Notes: generated by a model not told the origin, from the sequence alone. Positions 25,848 to 35,542 are shown, numbered from the stretch's first letter. The stretch is 64,000 bases of DNA from Parabacteroides sp. Marseille-P3160 (GCF_900162725.1 NZ_LT799418.1:1852497-1916496); one strand, 5' to 3'. Numbers and translations: made by a program.

Positions 25848-28800
25848 ATGAATGAAAATCAAGTGAAAAAAAGTTTTCCTCAAGAAAGAAGACGATGGAG
25901 ATACCTTGCAGCATTAGTGTTGTATTGTTTTCTATCCTTGTCTGCAAATGCTAATTTGTTAAAATCACAAATTACGTTATCAGTGAATAATACGACCTTG
26001 AAGCATGCGCTTGACCTGATCGAACAGCAGGCCGATGTAAGGATCCTTTATTCTAATAATGTGTTGGATGAAGATGCTATTGTGAGTTTGGACGCAAAAA
26101 ACTCAACATTGGAAGAGGCTCTGAATCATTTATTGGCTAATTCAAATTGTAATTTTAAAGTTGAAAATGGACAAGTGATGGTTTATCCGAAAGATCAAAG
26201 CTTTAAAAATTCTACAGTGAATCAATCAGAGGTAAGGATCAAAGGAAAAGTACGGGATCAAAACGGAGACTTGCTACCGGGTGTTAATGTTACGGTTAAA
26301 GGGAGCGGAGGTACTGTCGGGACAATGACCGATATGAATGGAAACTTTGAGATAGTTGCCCCGTATGCTAATGCTAGCCTTGTTTTCTCGTATGTCGGAT
26401 TTCAACCGAAAGACATAAAACTGGAAGGGCAAACGGAATTAAATGTCGTTCTTGTAGAAGATACGAAAGCGCTGGAAGAGGTCGTTGTCGTAGGGTATAC
26501 AACACAGAAGAAAGCGACCATAACCGGAGCCATTTCGACCATTACGACGAAAGATTTGAAACAGAGCCCGACTGCTAACCTGAATAATGCACTTGCCGGA
26601 CGTATGCCGGGTTTGATGGTAAATCAGTTTAACGGTGGAGAACCCGGTGTAGATATCTCGGATATTAAAATCCGCGGTATGGGTACTTATGGCGATAGTT
26701 CTCCGATTGTTATTGTAGATGGAGTGGAACGCGATATGTCTTACCTGGCTCCGGAAGAGATCGAAACATTTACGATTCTGAAAGATGCTTCGGCCACAGC
26801 GCCCTATGGGGTTCGCGGAGCCAATGGAGTTATTATCATAACAACGAAACGGGGAAAAGCTCAGGAAAAGGCAACCGTTAGCTTTAAAGCTTCATTCGGA
26901 CTGAACAAGCCGATAAACCTTACGGATTATTTGGGATCTGCGGATTATGCTACTTTGTATAATGAGGCAATGATCAATAGCAATCCGGGAGTAAATCCGT
27001 CTAATCTGACTTTGTTTAGTGAAGAGTCGATTGCCAATTATCGTAAAGCGAAAGGAGATAATTCCGATGGTTTAGGTTATGATTGGGATTATACGGATTA
27101 CGCTTTTAAAACAGGGACGCAGCAAGATTATAGCTTGTCTGTCCGTGGAGGTTCCGATAGGGCCCGTTATTATGTGATGGGTAATTACTATAAACAAAGT
27201 GGGAATTATAAACATACTGATTTGACCCAATATGATACTCAAGCAATTTTTCAAAGATATAACTTTCGTACCAATGTAGATGTCGATATAACAAAAGATT
27301 TCACCATGAGAGTGGATTTAGGAGCGCGTATTACGGATCGGAATGCTCCGGGAACAACAGCTGCAAAACTTGTTTATATTGCCAATACACAACCTCCTTA
27401 TTTACCAATTACGCTTCCTGATAATGGAAATCCGGCAAATGAAGCGTATGTGTTGAGTAATCCATACGGATTATTGTATGGAGATGCGCAACACCGTTAT
27501 AATATTTTAGGCGAATTGTCAAGAAATGGGTATCTGAATGAAAAGAAAACTTCTTTAAATGGTTCATTTGCGTTAGCACACAAATTGAACTTTATTACGG
27601 AAGGATTAAAAATAGAAGGCGTCTTCTCTTACGATGCACAAGAAGGACGCTGGATTAGGCGTATGCTTGAGACAAGAGCTGACGGATATGCCGTTTATGG
27701 ACGATATGCCACTTTTCAACCTACTATCGGGACAAATGGTTCCTATTATATCAATAATACGACATACGACGGACCTTATAAATTAGGAAATCCCTGGTAC
27801 GATACGGATGAAACAATCAGTAATGGATTTTCACATAATGCAACTGAAAGTAAAACCTACTACCAATTGAAACTGGATTATCTTCGTACATTCGGCGACA
27901 AGCATGACGTCTCCGGTTTAATATTGTTTAACCGCTCTACCCGTACCTATGATAACCGGGTGGAATATCGTTATCAGGGGGTAACCGGTCGTGCAACCTA
28001 TGCGTATGACAGCAAATATTTGGCCGAGTTTAATGTCGGTTATAATGGCTCTGAAAACTTTGCTCCCGGGAAACGATATGGTTTCTTCCCTGCCGGTTCC
28101 ATTGGTTGGGTGCTTACAGAGGAGAAATTTATGGAAGATAGCAAAAGATGGTTGGATCATTTGAAATTAAGGGCATCGTATGGATTGGTCGGTAGCGATA
28201 AAATCTCGGATAATAATGACGATCGTTTTGCTTATTTGCAATTTTACCAGAGTGGAAGTGGTTATAGTTTTGGCATAGACCAGTTTGGTAATGCTTATAC
28301 TGGCTTATCGGAAGGGAATTTCGCTAACCCTGATTTAACATGGGAGAAAGCCCGTAAATTGGACATTGGAGTGGATGCGTCCTTCTTTAACAATCGGTTG
28401 ACTTTATCCGCCGATTTCTTTTACGAACATCGGTATGATATTATTACCAGCCTGAGCGGCGGCGATAAGTTAGGTTTCCCTGATATTGTTGGAAAAGATG
28501 CTCCTTTTATTAATTCCGGTATTGTGGATAACCGCGGTATTGATTTTGAGATTGGATGGTATGGACGTATTGGAAATGATTTCCGTTATTCTATTAAACC
28601 GAACTTTACGTTTGCCCGTAACAAAATTAAATTCATGAATGAGATTTTTTATGATGACGAATGGAGACAAAATACAGGGAGGCGCATTGGAGAGCACTTT
28701 GTCTATAAAGTCGATCACTTTGTTTATGACCAGGCGGAAGCTGACAAGCTGAATGCAATGAATGAAGGCAGTGGATTTCAGCCATGGGGAAAGTTGTATC

Positions 28801-29384
28801 CGGGAGATGTGGTATATAAAGACTTAAACGGAGACGGCGTTATTGATGACTTACATGATCGAACCTACAGTGGTTTTCCGAGAAACCCGGAAATACAATT
28901 CGGATTGCCGATTAGTTTATCTTACAAAGGATTAGATTTTACCGTCTTGTTCCAAGGCGCCACGAATGCCAGCATTTTATTGTATGGTGCGGCTGTATAC
29001 GATTTTCCTTCCTACTATCAGGATCAGATCGGTAAAGTGAAAAAATGGCATCTGAATCGCTGGACGGAAGCAACCAAAGATGTGGCAGCTTATCCGAGAT
29101 TAACTTATGGAACAAACGATAACAATAAGAATCAATATAGTAGCTTAGCATTATACGATGCTTCTTATATTCGAGTAAAAAATATAGAAATTGGATATTC
29201 TTTGCCTAAAAACACGATTCGTTTTGCAGGTCTTCAGAATGTAAGGTTGTATATTCAGGGATTGAATCTGCTGACTTTCGATAAATTGGACGATCTGGAT
29301 GTTGACCCTGAAATCAAAGAAGGTGTAGGCGATTGGTTCCCTGTTCAGCGTGTTGTAAATTTCGGAATTGATATTACCTATTAA
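25848..29384 (+). CDS. SusC/RagA-family TonB-dependent receptor with STN signalling domain
   Basis: Outer-membrane glycan importer and signal input for the FecR/sigma pair upstream. The 1178-aa protein has a signal peptide (about 18-36), an STN domain (about 41-117, LKHALDLIEQQADVRILYSN), a carboxypeptidase-regulatory-like domain (about 130-205, GKVRDQNGDLLPGVNVTVKG), the plug starting LEEVVVVGYTTQKKATITG and a barrel ending NFGIDITY. It is 60 bp from fecR and 18 bp from susD. There is no enzyme gene next to this locus in the window, so its substrate cannot be guessed. Confidence 0.95.
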   Translation: MNENQVKKSFPQERRRWRYLAALVLYCFLSLSANANLLKSQITLSVNNTTLKHALDLIEQQADVRILYSNNVLDEDAIVSLDAKNSTLEEALNHLLANSNCNFKVENGQVMVYPKDQSFKNSTVNQSEVRIKGKVRDQNGDLLPGVNVTVKGSGGTVGTMTDMNGNFEIVAPYANASLVFSYVGFQPKDIKLEGQTELNVVLVEDTKALEEVVVVGYTTQKKATITGAISTITTKDLKQSPTANLNNALAGRMPGLMVNQFNGGEPGVDISDIKIRGMGTYGDSSPIVIVDGVERDMSYLAPEEIETFTILKDASATAPYGVRGANGVIIITTKRGKAQEKATVSFKASFGLNKPINLTDYLGSADYATLYNEAMINSNPGVNPSNLTLFSEESIANYRKAKGDNSDGLGYDWDYTDYAFKTGTQQDYSLSVRGGSDRARYYVMGNYYKQSGNYKHTDLTQYDTQAIFQRYNFRTNVDVDITKDFTMRVDLGARITDRNAPGTTAAKLVYIANTQPPYLPITLPDNGNPANEAYVLSNPYGLLYGDAQHRYNILGELSRNGYLNEKKTSLNGSFALAHKLNFITEGLKIEGVFSYDAQEGRWIRRMLETRADGYAVYGRYATFQPTIGTNGSYYINNTTYDGPYKLGNPWYDTDETISNGFSHNATESKTYYQLKLDYLRTFGDKHDVSGLILFNRSTRTYDNRVEYRYQGVTGRATYAYDSKYLAEFNVGYNGSENFAPGKRYGFFPAGSIGWVLTEEKFMEDSKRWLDHLKLRASYGLVGSDKISDNNDDRFAYLQFYQSGSGYSFGIDQFGNAYTGLSEGNFANPDLTWEKARKLDIGVDASFFNNRLTLSADFFYEHRYDIITSLSGGDKLGFPDIVGKDAPFINSGIVDNRGIDFEIGWYGRIGNDFRYSIKPNFTFARNKIKFMNEIFYDDEWRQNTGRRIGEHFVYKVDHFVYDQAEADKLNAMNEGSGFQPWGKLYPGDVVYKDLNGDGVIDDLHDRTYSGFPRNPEIQFGLPISLSYKGLDFTVLFQGATNASILLYGAAVYDFPSYYQDQIGKVKKWHLNRWTEATKDVAAYPRLTYGTNDNNKNQYSSLALYDASYIRVKNIEIGYSLPKNTIRFAGLQNVRLYIQGLNLLTFDKLDDLDVDPEIKEGVGDWFPVQRVVNFGIDITY

Positions 29385-29402
29385 CGATTAAATCTAAAAG
29401 AA

Positions 29403-31295
29403 ATGAATAAGATATATTTATTAGTAATGCTTTTGTTAAGCTCTTTATTTATAATATCTTGTGACGATTATCTGGATCGGACGCCGGACGATAAGAAAAA
29501 TGAAGAAGATATATTTACTCGATATGGATATGTGGATAACTTAGTGACTGATTTGTATGCAAATGCTAAGAGTGCAAATAGACCCTTATTATTTTTTAAT
29601 CACTTTTCAGCTTCTGCTATTACCGATGAATGTAGTGCCAGTAGCCATGAAAACTCTATTCCTCACCAATTTAATATTGGAAACTATGGGCCTTCACAAG
29701 GAATGCCGACAGGAAGCAGTGTGGGGCAGTATTGGTGGGATTTGTATACCAAAATAAGAAAAGCGAACATTATTATTGAAGGGGTGGCTAAATATAATAC
29801 ACCTGATAATCCCGAATCCGGAGGTGAAGGAGATATTAATCGCCGTGTCGGAGAAACTTATTTTTTAAGAGGCTATTTACATTTTCTATTATTGCGAGCT
29901 TATGGAGAAGTTCCTTATGTGGATTATGTTGTCCAACCGAATGATGAAATGAATTTTTCTAAGCTTTCTGCTCATGAAGTTGTAGAACGTATTTGTCAGG
30001 ATGCGGATGAAGCTTATGCACGTGTAGATGCATTTAATGGAGGGAGTCGCTTTGGACGTGTAGACAAAGGGGCTTGTTTAGGATTGAAAGCAATGGCACG
30101 TTGGATTGCTGCTACTCCGATGTGGAATGGCGGTAATTTTCCTAATGATACACGTATGTTTAAAGATGAATATGGTTACAATGCCGCCCGTTGGGAAGCT
30201 GTAAAAACAGCGGCTAAAGCAGTCTTGGAGGCTAGAGACAATTCCGGTGCTTTGCGTTACAGCCTTTATACGACCTCAGATGCGAATGACTTCGGTGACC
30301 TTAACGGGAATAACACAAGTAAAAGTAAGGTTTACAAACGCCTGTGGAATATGGCTTATGATATGCAAGCGATCCAACAAGAATGGGTCTGGTTTGTGAC
30401 GAGAGATAAGGATACCGGATGGTCAGGAGATGTATTACCTCCTACTCAAGGTGGCCATGCCCGTCAACGACCTTTACAGGAACAGGTAGACGAATATGAA
30501 TATATTGCTCCTGACGGATATGGTTACCCGGTTTATTCCAGCCGGTCGAAGTCGGATGGATACGATGATGAAAATCCGTATGAAAGCGTTAAACGGGATC
30601 CTCGCTTTTATCGCGATATCCGTTATCATGGGTCTGTTTACAATAATGCCGTATTAAATACGGCAGAGGGAAATGATGCATTAGGAGCCAGCTATTTAAG
30701 CACTTCTTCCCATACCGGTTACTATCTGCGCAAATTTTACAAAGATGGTTGGGTAAAGGGGAACGGATCGCATGTAATTAACGCTCCGGCCATCTGGAGA
30801 CTTCCGGAGTTTATCTATATGTATTGTGAAGCTGTTAACGAAACAACCGGTCCTAACCAGGAAATTTATGATCTTCTGAATACGGTTCGTGCCCGCTCTT
30901 TTATGGTGCCGATTCCACCGGCAGCTAAAACCGATAAGGCAGTTATGAACGACTATATCCAACGTGAGCGTAGAGTAGAGTTATTTTATGAGAACCATCG
31001 GATTTGGCATACTCGTTTGTATCTCGAAGCGGATGATGCAACGGAGCTGGCAAAAGAAAAGTCCTATGCCGGTGTAAATAGCTGGCCTTATCCTAAGACA
31101 CAGCGTTGGTCACATGGAATGAAGCCGGTAGAAGATCCGAATGGAAAAATAGAGGTGAATGGTAAGAAATACAAGATGCAACGTATCGAAGTTGCCGATC
31201 AACGTGTTTTTGAAACGCCTAAATCTTATTTATTCCCGATCATGCAGGATGAGCTGAAACGTACTCCTGGATTGGTTCAGAATCCGGGATGGTGA
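29403..31295 (+). CDS. SusD/RagB-family lipoprotein
   Basis: Glycan-binding partner of the SusC protein just upstream. The 630-aa protein has lipobox IISC (Cys about 20) followed by DDY, an N-terminal TPR-like region (GETYFLRGYLHFLLLRAYGEVPY) and the C-terminal segment SYLFPIMQDELKRTPGLVQNP typical of the family. Last gene of its unit; a strong bidirectional-looking terminator follows. Confidence 0.95.
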   Translation: MNKIYLLVMLLLSSLFIISCDDYLDRTPDDKKNEEDIFTRYGYVDNLVTDLYANAKSANRPLLFFNHFSASAITDECSASSHENSIPHQFNIGNYGPSQGMPTGSSVGQYWWDLYTKIRKANIIIEGVAKYNTPDNPESGGEGDINRRVGETYFLRGYLHFLLLRAYGEVPYVDYVVQPNDEMNFSKLSAHEVVERICQDADEAYARVDAFNGGSRFGRVDKGACLGLKAMARWIAATPMWNGGNFPNDTRMFKDEYGYNAARWEAVKTAAKAVLEARDNSGALRYSLYTTSDANDFGDLNGNNTSKSKVYKRLWNMAYDMQAIQQEWVWFVTRDKDTGWSGDVLPPTQGGHARQRPLQEQVDEYEYIAPDGYGYPVYSSRSKSDGYDDENPYESVKRDPRFYRDIRYHGSVYNNAVLNTAEGNDALGASYLSTSSHTGYYLRKFYKDGWVKGNGSHVINAPAIWRLPEFIYMYCEAVNETTGPNQEIYDLLNTVRARSFMVPIPPAAKTDKAVMNDYIQRERRVELFYENHRIWHTRLYLEADDATELAKEKSYAGVNSWPYPKTQRWSHGMKPVEDPNGKIEVNGKKYKMQRIEVADQRVFETPKSYLFPIMQDELKRTPGLVQNPGW

Positions 31296-31337
31296 CTTTA
31301 TCATTCGGAGGTTGAATCCGGAATGTGAATTATATAG

Positions 31338-31381
31338 AAAACAGCCGTTAGCATCATTTGTTAACGGCTGTTTTTGTTTTT
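31338..31381. terminator. Terminator between convergent SusD and TPM genes
   Basis: Arms AAAACAGCCGTTA (31338-31350) and TAACGGCTGTTTT (31362-31374) form a 13-bp perfect stem; T-rich sequence follows on the plus strand and A-rich sequence precedes it, so it could serve both genes. Confidence 0.85.
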
Positions 31382-32321
31382 AGAAGCGGCTGATAGAACC
31401 GCCGCCACCGGAGCGTCCACCCCCCCAGGATCCGCCACCGGAGTGACCTCCGTTGAAACCTCCGCCTCTGCCGAAACCTCCACCTCCCGAACGTTGTAGT
31501 TGGCTGATTCTCTGCGTTCTTTTCTCCGTATAACCGCAAAATTTGCAACGGTAAGTGACTTCCTGTAAACCGGATGAATAGTAGGTAGGTCGTCTCAATA
31601 TGACATGATTCACAGCGATCAATCCTCTCTTATTGCATCTGGGACAACGTCTGGGTACCAGCCGGGCGATGACTATGCCAATAATGAACAGCATCGGTGC
31701 GAGAAAAATAAATAAAAACGGAAGGAACGAATCATCCATAGACGTTTCCTTTCCACTGTCTCCTATCATTTCGGCACGTTCATAGTCGCTGGCCAACAGA
31801 TAATCGCGTACGGCAGAAACGCCATGAAGCATGCCGCCGCTATAGTCACCGGCTTTCATCCCTGGGATCATATAGGTCTGTTGCAGCCGAAAACAAATGG
31901 CATCCGGTAATACAGCCTCGATGCCATAACCTGTTTCAAACACTACCGAACGCTGGGAAGGTTCGGTCACTAATTGGATTAATAACCCATTGTCTTTATT
32001 CTTCTTACCCAATCCCCAATAATTAAACAATTCGGTTGCGAATTCCCGCGCATCCTGATCTCCGATGCTTTTCACCGCCACGACTGCGACTTCGATACTT
32101 AGGCTATCTTCCAATTCATTGAGAAGCGCATTGATCTGTTTTATGTGATCTTCCGACAGAATGGAATCCGGGTTGCTGACATGATCTTCCCGGTCCGTTA
32201 ACCGTACGTTGGGAATCGTCTGAATCGTATAATCCTTTGCGGCGGCAGTAAGGTTTAATAGGCCGTAGAGTGCAAAAAGGCAGGAAAGAAAGACTTGTTT
32301 AACAAACGTTATCCTATACAT
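31380..32321 (-). CDS. TPM-domain (YgcG-like) membrane protein with glycine-rich tail
   Basis: The 313-aa protein has a signal peptide (ending about 27), a TPM domain (about 45-190; LNELEDSLSIEVAVVAV, LGKKNKDNGLLIQL, GYGIEAVLPD), one membrane helix (about 198-222), a CxxC-type zinc-ribbon-like segment (CPRCNKRG ... CKFCGYTE) and a Gly-rich C-terminus ending GGGGSISRF. TPM proteins commonly pair with LemA, as here with an 10-bp gap, and are linked to envelope maintenance. A catalytic phosphatase role has been claimed for plant TPM proteins but is not established for this group. Confidence 0.88.
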   Translation of the reverse strand: MYRITFVKQVFLSCLFALYGLLNLTAAAKDYTIQTIPNVRLTDREDHVSNPDSILSEDHIKQINALLNELEDSLSIEVAVVAVKSIGDQDAREFATELFNYWGLGKKNKDNGLLIQLVTEPSQRSVVFETGYGIEAVLPDAICFRLQQTYMIPGMKAGDYSGGMLHGVSAVRDYLLASDYERAEMIGDSGKETSMDDSFLPFLFIFLAPMLFIIGIVIARLVPRRCPRCNKRGLIAVNHVILRRPTYYSSGLQEVTYRCKFCGYTEKRTQRISQLQRSGGGGFGRGGGFNGGHSGGGSWGGGRSGGGGSISRF

Positions 32322-32331
32322 CTCCAGTTAC

Positions 32332-32928
32332 TTAAAACACAACTTCCGGTGCTTTCCCCGCGTTTGCATCTGCAGTGAAATAAGCTTTTTGCTGGAATCC
32401 GAAGATACCGGCAAAGAGGTTATTGGGAAAGCTGCGTACGGTCGTATTGTATTGTTGTGCAACTTCATTGAATCGTTTCCGTTCTACTGCGATCCGGTTT
32501 TCGGTACCTTCCAGTTGCGCCTGAAGTTCAAGAAAGTTCTGATTGGCCTTTAACTCCGGATAACGTTCCACTACCACCATCAGACGGGATAAAGCACTGC
32601 TTAATTCCGTTTGCGTAGACTGAAACTTTTGTAATGACTCTTCCGTAATATGTGAGGGATCAATGCTGGTTTGAGTGGCGGCTGCACGGGCTTTAACGAC
32701 TCCTTCCAACGTTTCCTGTTCGTGGGAGGCATATCCTTTGACCGTATTGACTAGGTTAGGTATTAAGTCCAACCGGCGTTGATATTGATTCTCTACCTGG
32801 CTCCAAGCTGTCTTTACTCCTTCATCTTGTACTACCATTGTGTTATAAACTCCTTTTGCCCACATGAATAATCCTATTGCGAGGATTACAAGGATGATTA
32901 ACACCCAAATACCTTTGCTCTTAAACAT
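32332..32928 (-). CDS. lemA: LemA-family protein
   Basis: I chose the ATG at 32928 (MFKSKGIWVLIILVIL), which starts just before the single N-terminal membrane helix. The rest is the LemA four-helix coiled domain with VKTAWSQVENQYQRRLDLIP, NLVNTVKGYASHEQ and NTTVRSFPNNLFAGIFGF. 198 aa is typical. Function is unknown in detail; the family is associated with membrane stress. The TPM gene follows 10 bp downstream, so the two form an operon. Confidence 0.93.
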   Translation of the reverse strand: MFKSKGIWVLIILVILAIGLFMWAKGVYNTMVVQDEGVKTAWSQVENQYQRRLDLIPNLVNTVKGYASHEQETLEGVVKARAAATQTSIDPSHITEESLQKFQSTQTELSSALSRLMVVVERYPELKANQNFLELQAQLEGTENRIAVERKRFNEVAQQYNTTVRSFPNNLFAGIFGFQQKAYFTADANAGKAPEVVF

Positions 32929-32963
32929 AATGTATATACTTAATATTGTGTTTATTTCGGAAG

Positions 32964-32971
32964 CAAAACTA
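32964..32971 (-). promoter_or_regulatory. Candidate -7 element for lemA
   Basis: TAGTTTTG on the minus strand matches TAnnTTTG, 35 nt upstream of the lemA ATG. Confidence 0.45.
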
Positions 32972-33048
32972 ATGAAAAAATGCATATCCGGTTAATCTCC
33001 CGGTGAAAAAGCGGAGTTCTTTTTGAAGAGGTGAAAATGCGGTTGTCT

Positions 33049-33319
33049 TTAAAAAAATCGGTATGTGATCTGGAAACTAATCATAGGCCACCATTTCAGC
33101 CATTTTTTAGCTTTATCAAAATCATTTCCGAAGCTATCCGATCCTGTCTTCCTGGGGTTTACTTCTCTTCCGTCCTGACTGACTTCTGAAAAAAGATAGT
33201 TTGACGCCGAGACCTAAATGTTTAAAAGAAGCACCGACATGATCTTCCTAGCCATAGCTGAAACTGATGCCAATGAATAAAAAGGCAAAGACTGTTTTGT
33301 ACGTTCGTTTCATATGCAT
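33049..33319 (-). pseudogene. Decayed small outer-membrane beta-barrel protein
   Basis: Read leftwards from an ATG at 33319 or 33313, the sequence encodes a signal peptide (MKRTYKTVFAFLFIGISFSYG), then an in-frame TAG (33250-33248) where Gln would be expected, then EDHVGASFKHLGLGVKLSFF, and after an indel in a T6 run near 33190 a second segment SEVSQDGREVNPRK ... WWPMISFQITYRFF ending in TAA at 33051-33049. The terminal aromatic residue and alternating pattern are typical of barrel proteins. Even joined, the product would be only about 88 aa, so an internal deletion is also likely. Clearly non-functional as one protein. Confidence 0.7.
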
Positions 33320-33453
33320 GATTTTGTAAAAAAAACTAATATAAATGGATTCTGTTCTCAAATATATCTTTTTTTATTACAAACAGACCTTCTTTTTAGC
33401 TTGTTTGTTTTGCTAAAAGATGATAAAAGGAGTGGCTTATCCGGTTTTTTTTA

Positions 33454-33461
33454 TATATTTG
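33454..33461 (+). promoter_or_regulatory. Candidate -7 element for the RlpA-like gene
   Basis: TATATTTG matches TAnnTTTG. It places transcription start near 33468, just upstream of the only available start codon, a TTG at 33492. Confidence 0.5.
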
Positions 33462-33491
33462 CCAAAGTAGGCAATCCCTAATTCAGTTGAT

Positions 33492-34004
33492 TTGAATTTA
33501 TTAGCTTCATATAATCTTCGGTGGCGGTTCCTTCTATTAGTTTTCTTCGCCGTTTTAACTTTTTCCGACAATGCATTTTCGCAGGAAGAAGGGTTGGCTT
33601 CGTATTACCACGCCCGGTTCCATGGGCGGATGACAGCAAGCGGTGAAGTGCATGATAAGGATGAGTTGACGGCTGCCCATCGTACTTGCCCGTTTGGTTC
33701 GTATTTGCGAGTGACTAATCTGTCTAACATGAAGAGTGTTATTGTCTGTGTGACCGATCGGGGGCCTCGCCTCAAAAAGCGCGTAGTCGATGTCTCGGAG
33801 TGTGCTGCAGAAACATTGGGGTTCATTCGGCATGGGATTGCCCGGGTGCGTGTGGAACCGGTTTGCGGGCCGGTCGATTTACGGTGGTTAAGATTGTTGG
33901 TTCCGCAACGTATATTTTTTGATACGGAAGCTCTTCGGGAGAATGCACCGCTTCACCTTCCCGGCCTTAGGGAAGAGAGTTTCGATAGACTTACCTTATT
34001 TTAA
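33492..34004 (+). CDS. rlpA: RlpA-like double-psi beta-barrel protein, TTG start
   Basis: A small secreted member of the septal lytic-transglycosylase-like RlpA family. The frame has no ATG before the signal peptide: a stop at 33468-33470 bounds it, and the signal (WRFLLLVFFAVLTFS) needs the TTG at 33492, which a promoter at 33454 supports. The mature protein has the DPBB features GLASYYHARFHGRMTASGE, LTAAHRTCPFGSYLRVTN, VTDRGPRLKKRVVDVSE. The family catalytic Asp region (TDRGP) is present. No SPOR domain, as in short RlpA proteins. ldhA follows 11 bp later. Confidence 0.85.
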   Translation: MNLLASYNLRWRFLLLVFFAVLTFSDNAFSQEEGLASYYHARFHGRMTASGEVHDKDELTAAHRTCPFGSYLRVTNLSNMKSVIVCVTDRGPRLKKRVVDVSECAAETLGFIRHGIARVRVEPVCGPVDLRWLRLLVPQRIFFDTEALRENAPLHLPGLREESFDRLTLF

Positions 34005-34015
34005 TAAAAGAACAA

Positions 34016-35017
34016 ATGAGTTGTAGAATCGCATTTTTTGGAACGAAACCTTATGATAGAGATTCGTTTGAGAAGGTAAATGCTTCCTTTGGATTCGATA
34101 TAAAATATTATAAGGGACATTTAAATCTGAATAATATAGTTTTGACGCAAGGAGCAGATGCTGTTTGTATTTTCGTGAACGATACGGCTGATGCGGATAT
34201 CATTGACGCTTTGGCGGCGAATGGCGTCCGATTATTAGCGCTTCGTTGTGCCGGCTTCAATAATGTGGATCTGGAGGCTGCCAAAGGGAAATTGAAAATC
34301 GTACGGGTACCGGCTTATTCGCCCTATGCCGTGGCCGAACATACATTAGCTTTGATGCTATCCCTGAACCGGAAAATCCATCGCGCCTATTGGCGGACGC
34401 GGGATGGGAATTTTTCCCTGCACGGCCTGCAGGGATTCGATATGCACGGTAAAACGGCCGGCATTATCGGTACCGGCAAAATAGCCCGCATCCTGATCCA
34501 TATCCTTAAAGGATTGGGGATGTCTGTTGTGGCCTATGACTTGTATCCCGACGTAAAATATGCAGAGGAAGAAGGTATCCGTTACGGAACCCTGGACGAA
34601 GTCTATGCCGCGGCCGATATCATTTCGTTGCATTGCCCGTTGACACCTGAAACGCGGTATCTGATCAATGAGGATTCGATTGCAAAAATGAAAGACGGGG
34701 TTATGATCGTCAATACCGGACGTGGGCAATTGATCCAAAGCAATGCGTTGGTCGAAGGGCTGAAAAGCAAGAAAATCGGGTCTGCGGGGTTGGATGTCTA
34801 CGAAGAGGAGGCTCAATACTTCTATGAAGATACCTCGGATAAGATCATTGACGATGACGTATTGGCCCGTCTTCTTTCTTTTAACAATGTCATCATCACT
34901 TCCCACCAGGCCTTTTTTACGAGTGAAGCCATGCATAACATTGCGCTCACGACCCTTCAGAATATCGATGATTTCATGCAAGGGAAGCCGTTGGTGAATG
35001 AAGTAAAACTTTCCTGA
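34016..35017 (+). CDS. ldhA: D-lactate dehydrogenase (2-hydroxyacid dehydrogenase family)
   Basis: Reduces pyruvate to D-lactate with NADH during fermentation. The 333-aa product has the substrate domain (LRCAGFNNVDL), the NAD-binding Rossmann motif GIIGTGKIARILIHI, catalytic Arg in NTGRGQLI, Glu in GLDVYEEE and His in SHQAFFT, matching the D-LDH subgroup (FldH/LdhA). It follows the RlpA-like gene by 11 bp and converges on rpiB. Confidence 0.93.
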   Translation: MSCRIAFFGTKPYDRDSFEKVNASFGFDIKYYKGHLNLNNIVLTQGADAVCIFVNDTADADIIDALAANGVRLLALRCAGFNNVDLEAAKGKLKIVRVPAYSPYAVAEHTLALMLSLNRKIHRAYWRTRDGNFSLHGLQGFDMHGKTAGIIGTGKIARILIHILKGLGMSVVAYDLYPDVKYAEEEGIRYGTLDEVYAAADIISLHCPLTPETRYLINEDSIAKMKDGVMIVNTGRGQLIQSNALVEGLKSKKIGSAGLDVYEEEAQYFYEDTSDKIIDDDVLARLLSFNNVIITSHQAFFTSEAMHNIALTTLQNIDDFMQGKPLVNEVKLS

Positions 35018-35050
35018 CCAGCTCTTTTGCCAGGATTACACGTTCGGATC

Positions 35051-35488
35051 TTAATCCTTAACCGGTATCTTTTGGATGCGTCTAAGGTGCCTTCCCCCTT
35101 CAAAAGATGTCAGGAGGAAGTTGTCCACAATGGCTGAAGCCTCTTCTTTCGAGACAAAGCGCGCGGGCATAACCAATATATTTGCATCATTGTGAGCACG
35201 TGCTAACCGGGCAATCTCTTTTTCCCAGCAGAGGGCGGCACGGATCCCCTGATGCTTGTTTAAAGTGATGGCAATGCCGTTACCGCTGCCGCACATCGCT
35301 ATTCCCGGATAAACTTCTCCTGCTTCGACAGCCTTAGCCAAAGGGTGTGCATAATCTGCATAATCGCAACTTTCGACTGAATAAGAGCCGTAATCCTTAT
35401 AAGGGATACCTTTGGCATCTAATAATTCTTTTACGAATTCCTTAAGTTCATATCCGGCATGATCGCTTCCTAATCCAATTGTTTTCAT
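35051..35488 (-). CDS. rpiB: Ribose-5-phosphate isomerase B
   Basis: Interconverts ribose-5-phosphate and ribulose-5-phosphate. The 145-aa product shows GLGSDHAGYELKEFV and the active-site CGSGNGIAITLNK, plus HNDANILVMPARF. It lies 54 bp downstream of tkt on the same strand, a pentose-phosphate pair, with a terminal-repeat mini-element in the gap. Confidence 0.96.
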   Translation of the reverse strand: MKTIGLGSDHAGYELKEFVKELLDAKGIPYKDYGSYSVESCDYADYAHPLAKAVEAGEVYPGIAMCGSGNGIAITLNKHQGIRAALCWEKEIARLARAHNDANILVMPARFVSKEEASAIVDNFLLTSFEGGRHLRRIQKIPVKD

Positions 35489-35498
35489 ATATAAAGGT

Positions 35499-35532
35499 GA
35501 GGCTGTGCCAAACAGACTGTTGACACAACCTC
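35499..35532. mobile_element. Minimal terminal-inverted-repeat pair between tkt and rpiB
   Basis: Two 17-bp imperfect inverted halves (GAGGCTGTGCCAAACAG and the complement of GAGGTTGTGTCAACAGT) sit back to back with no interior. They resemble the ends of the 150-bp elements at 42834 and 51460. As RNA this folds to a long hairpin between the tkt stop and the rpiB start. It may be a solo remnant of that element family, or simply a hairpin that resembles it. Confidence 0.5.
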
Positions 35533-35542
35533 GATTTAGTTT

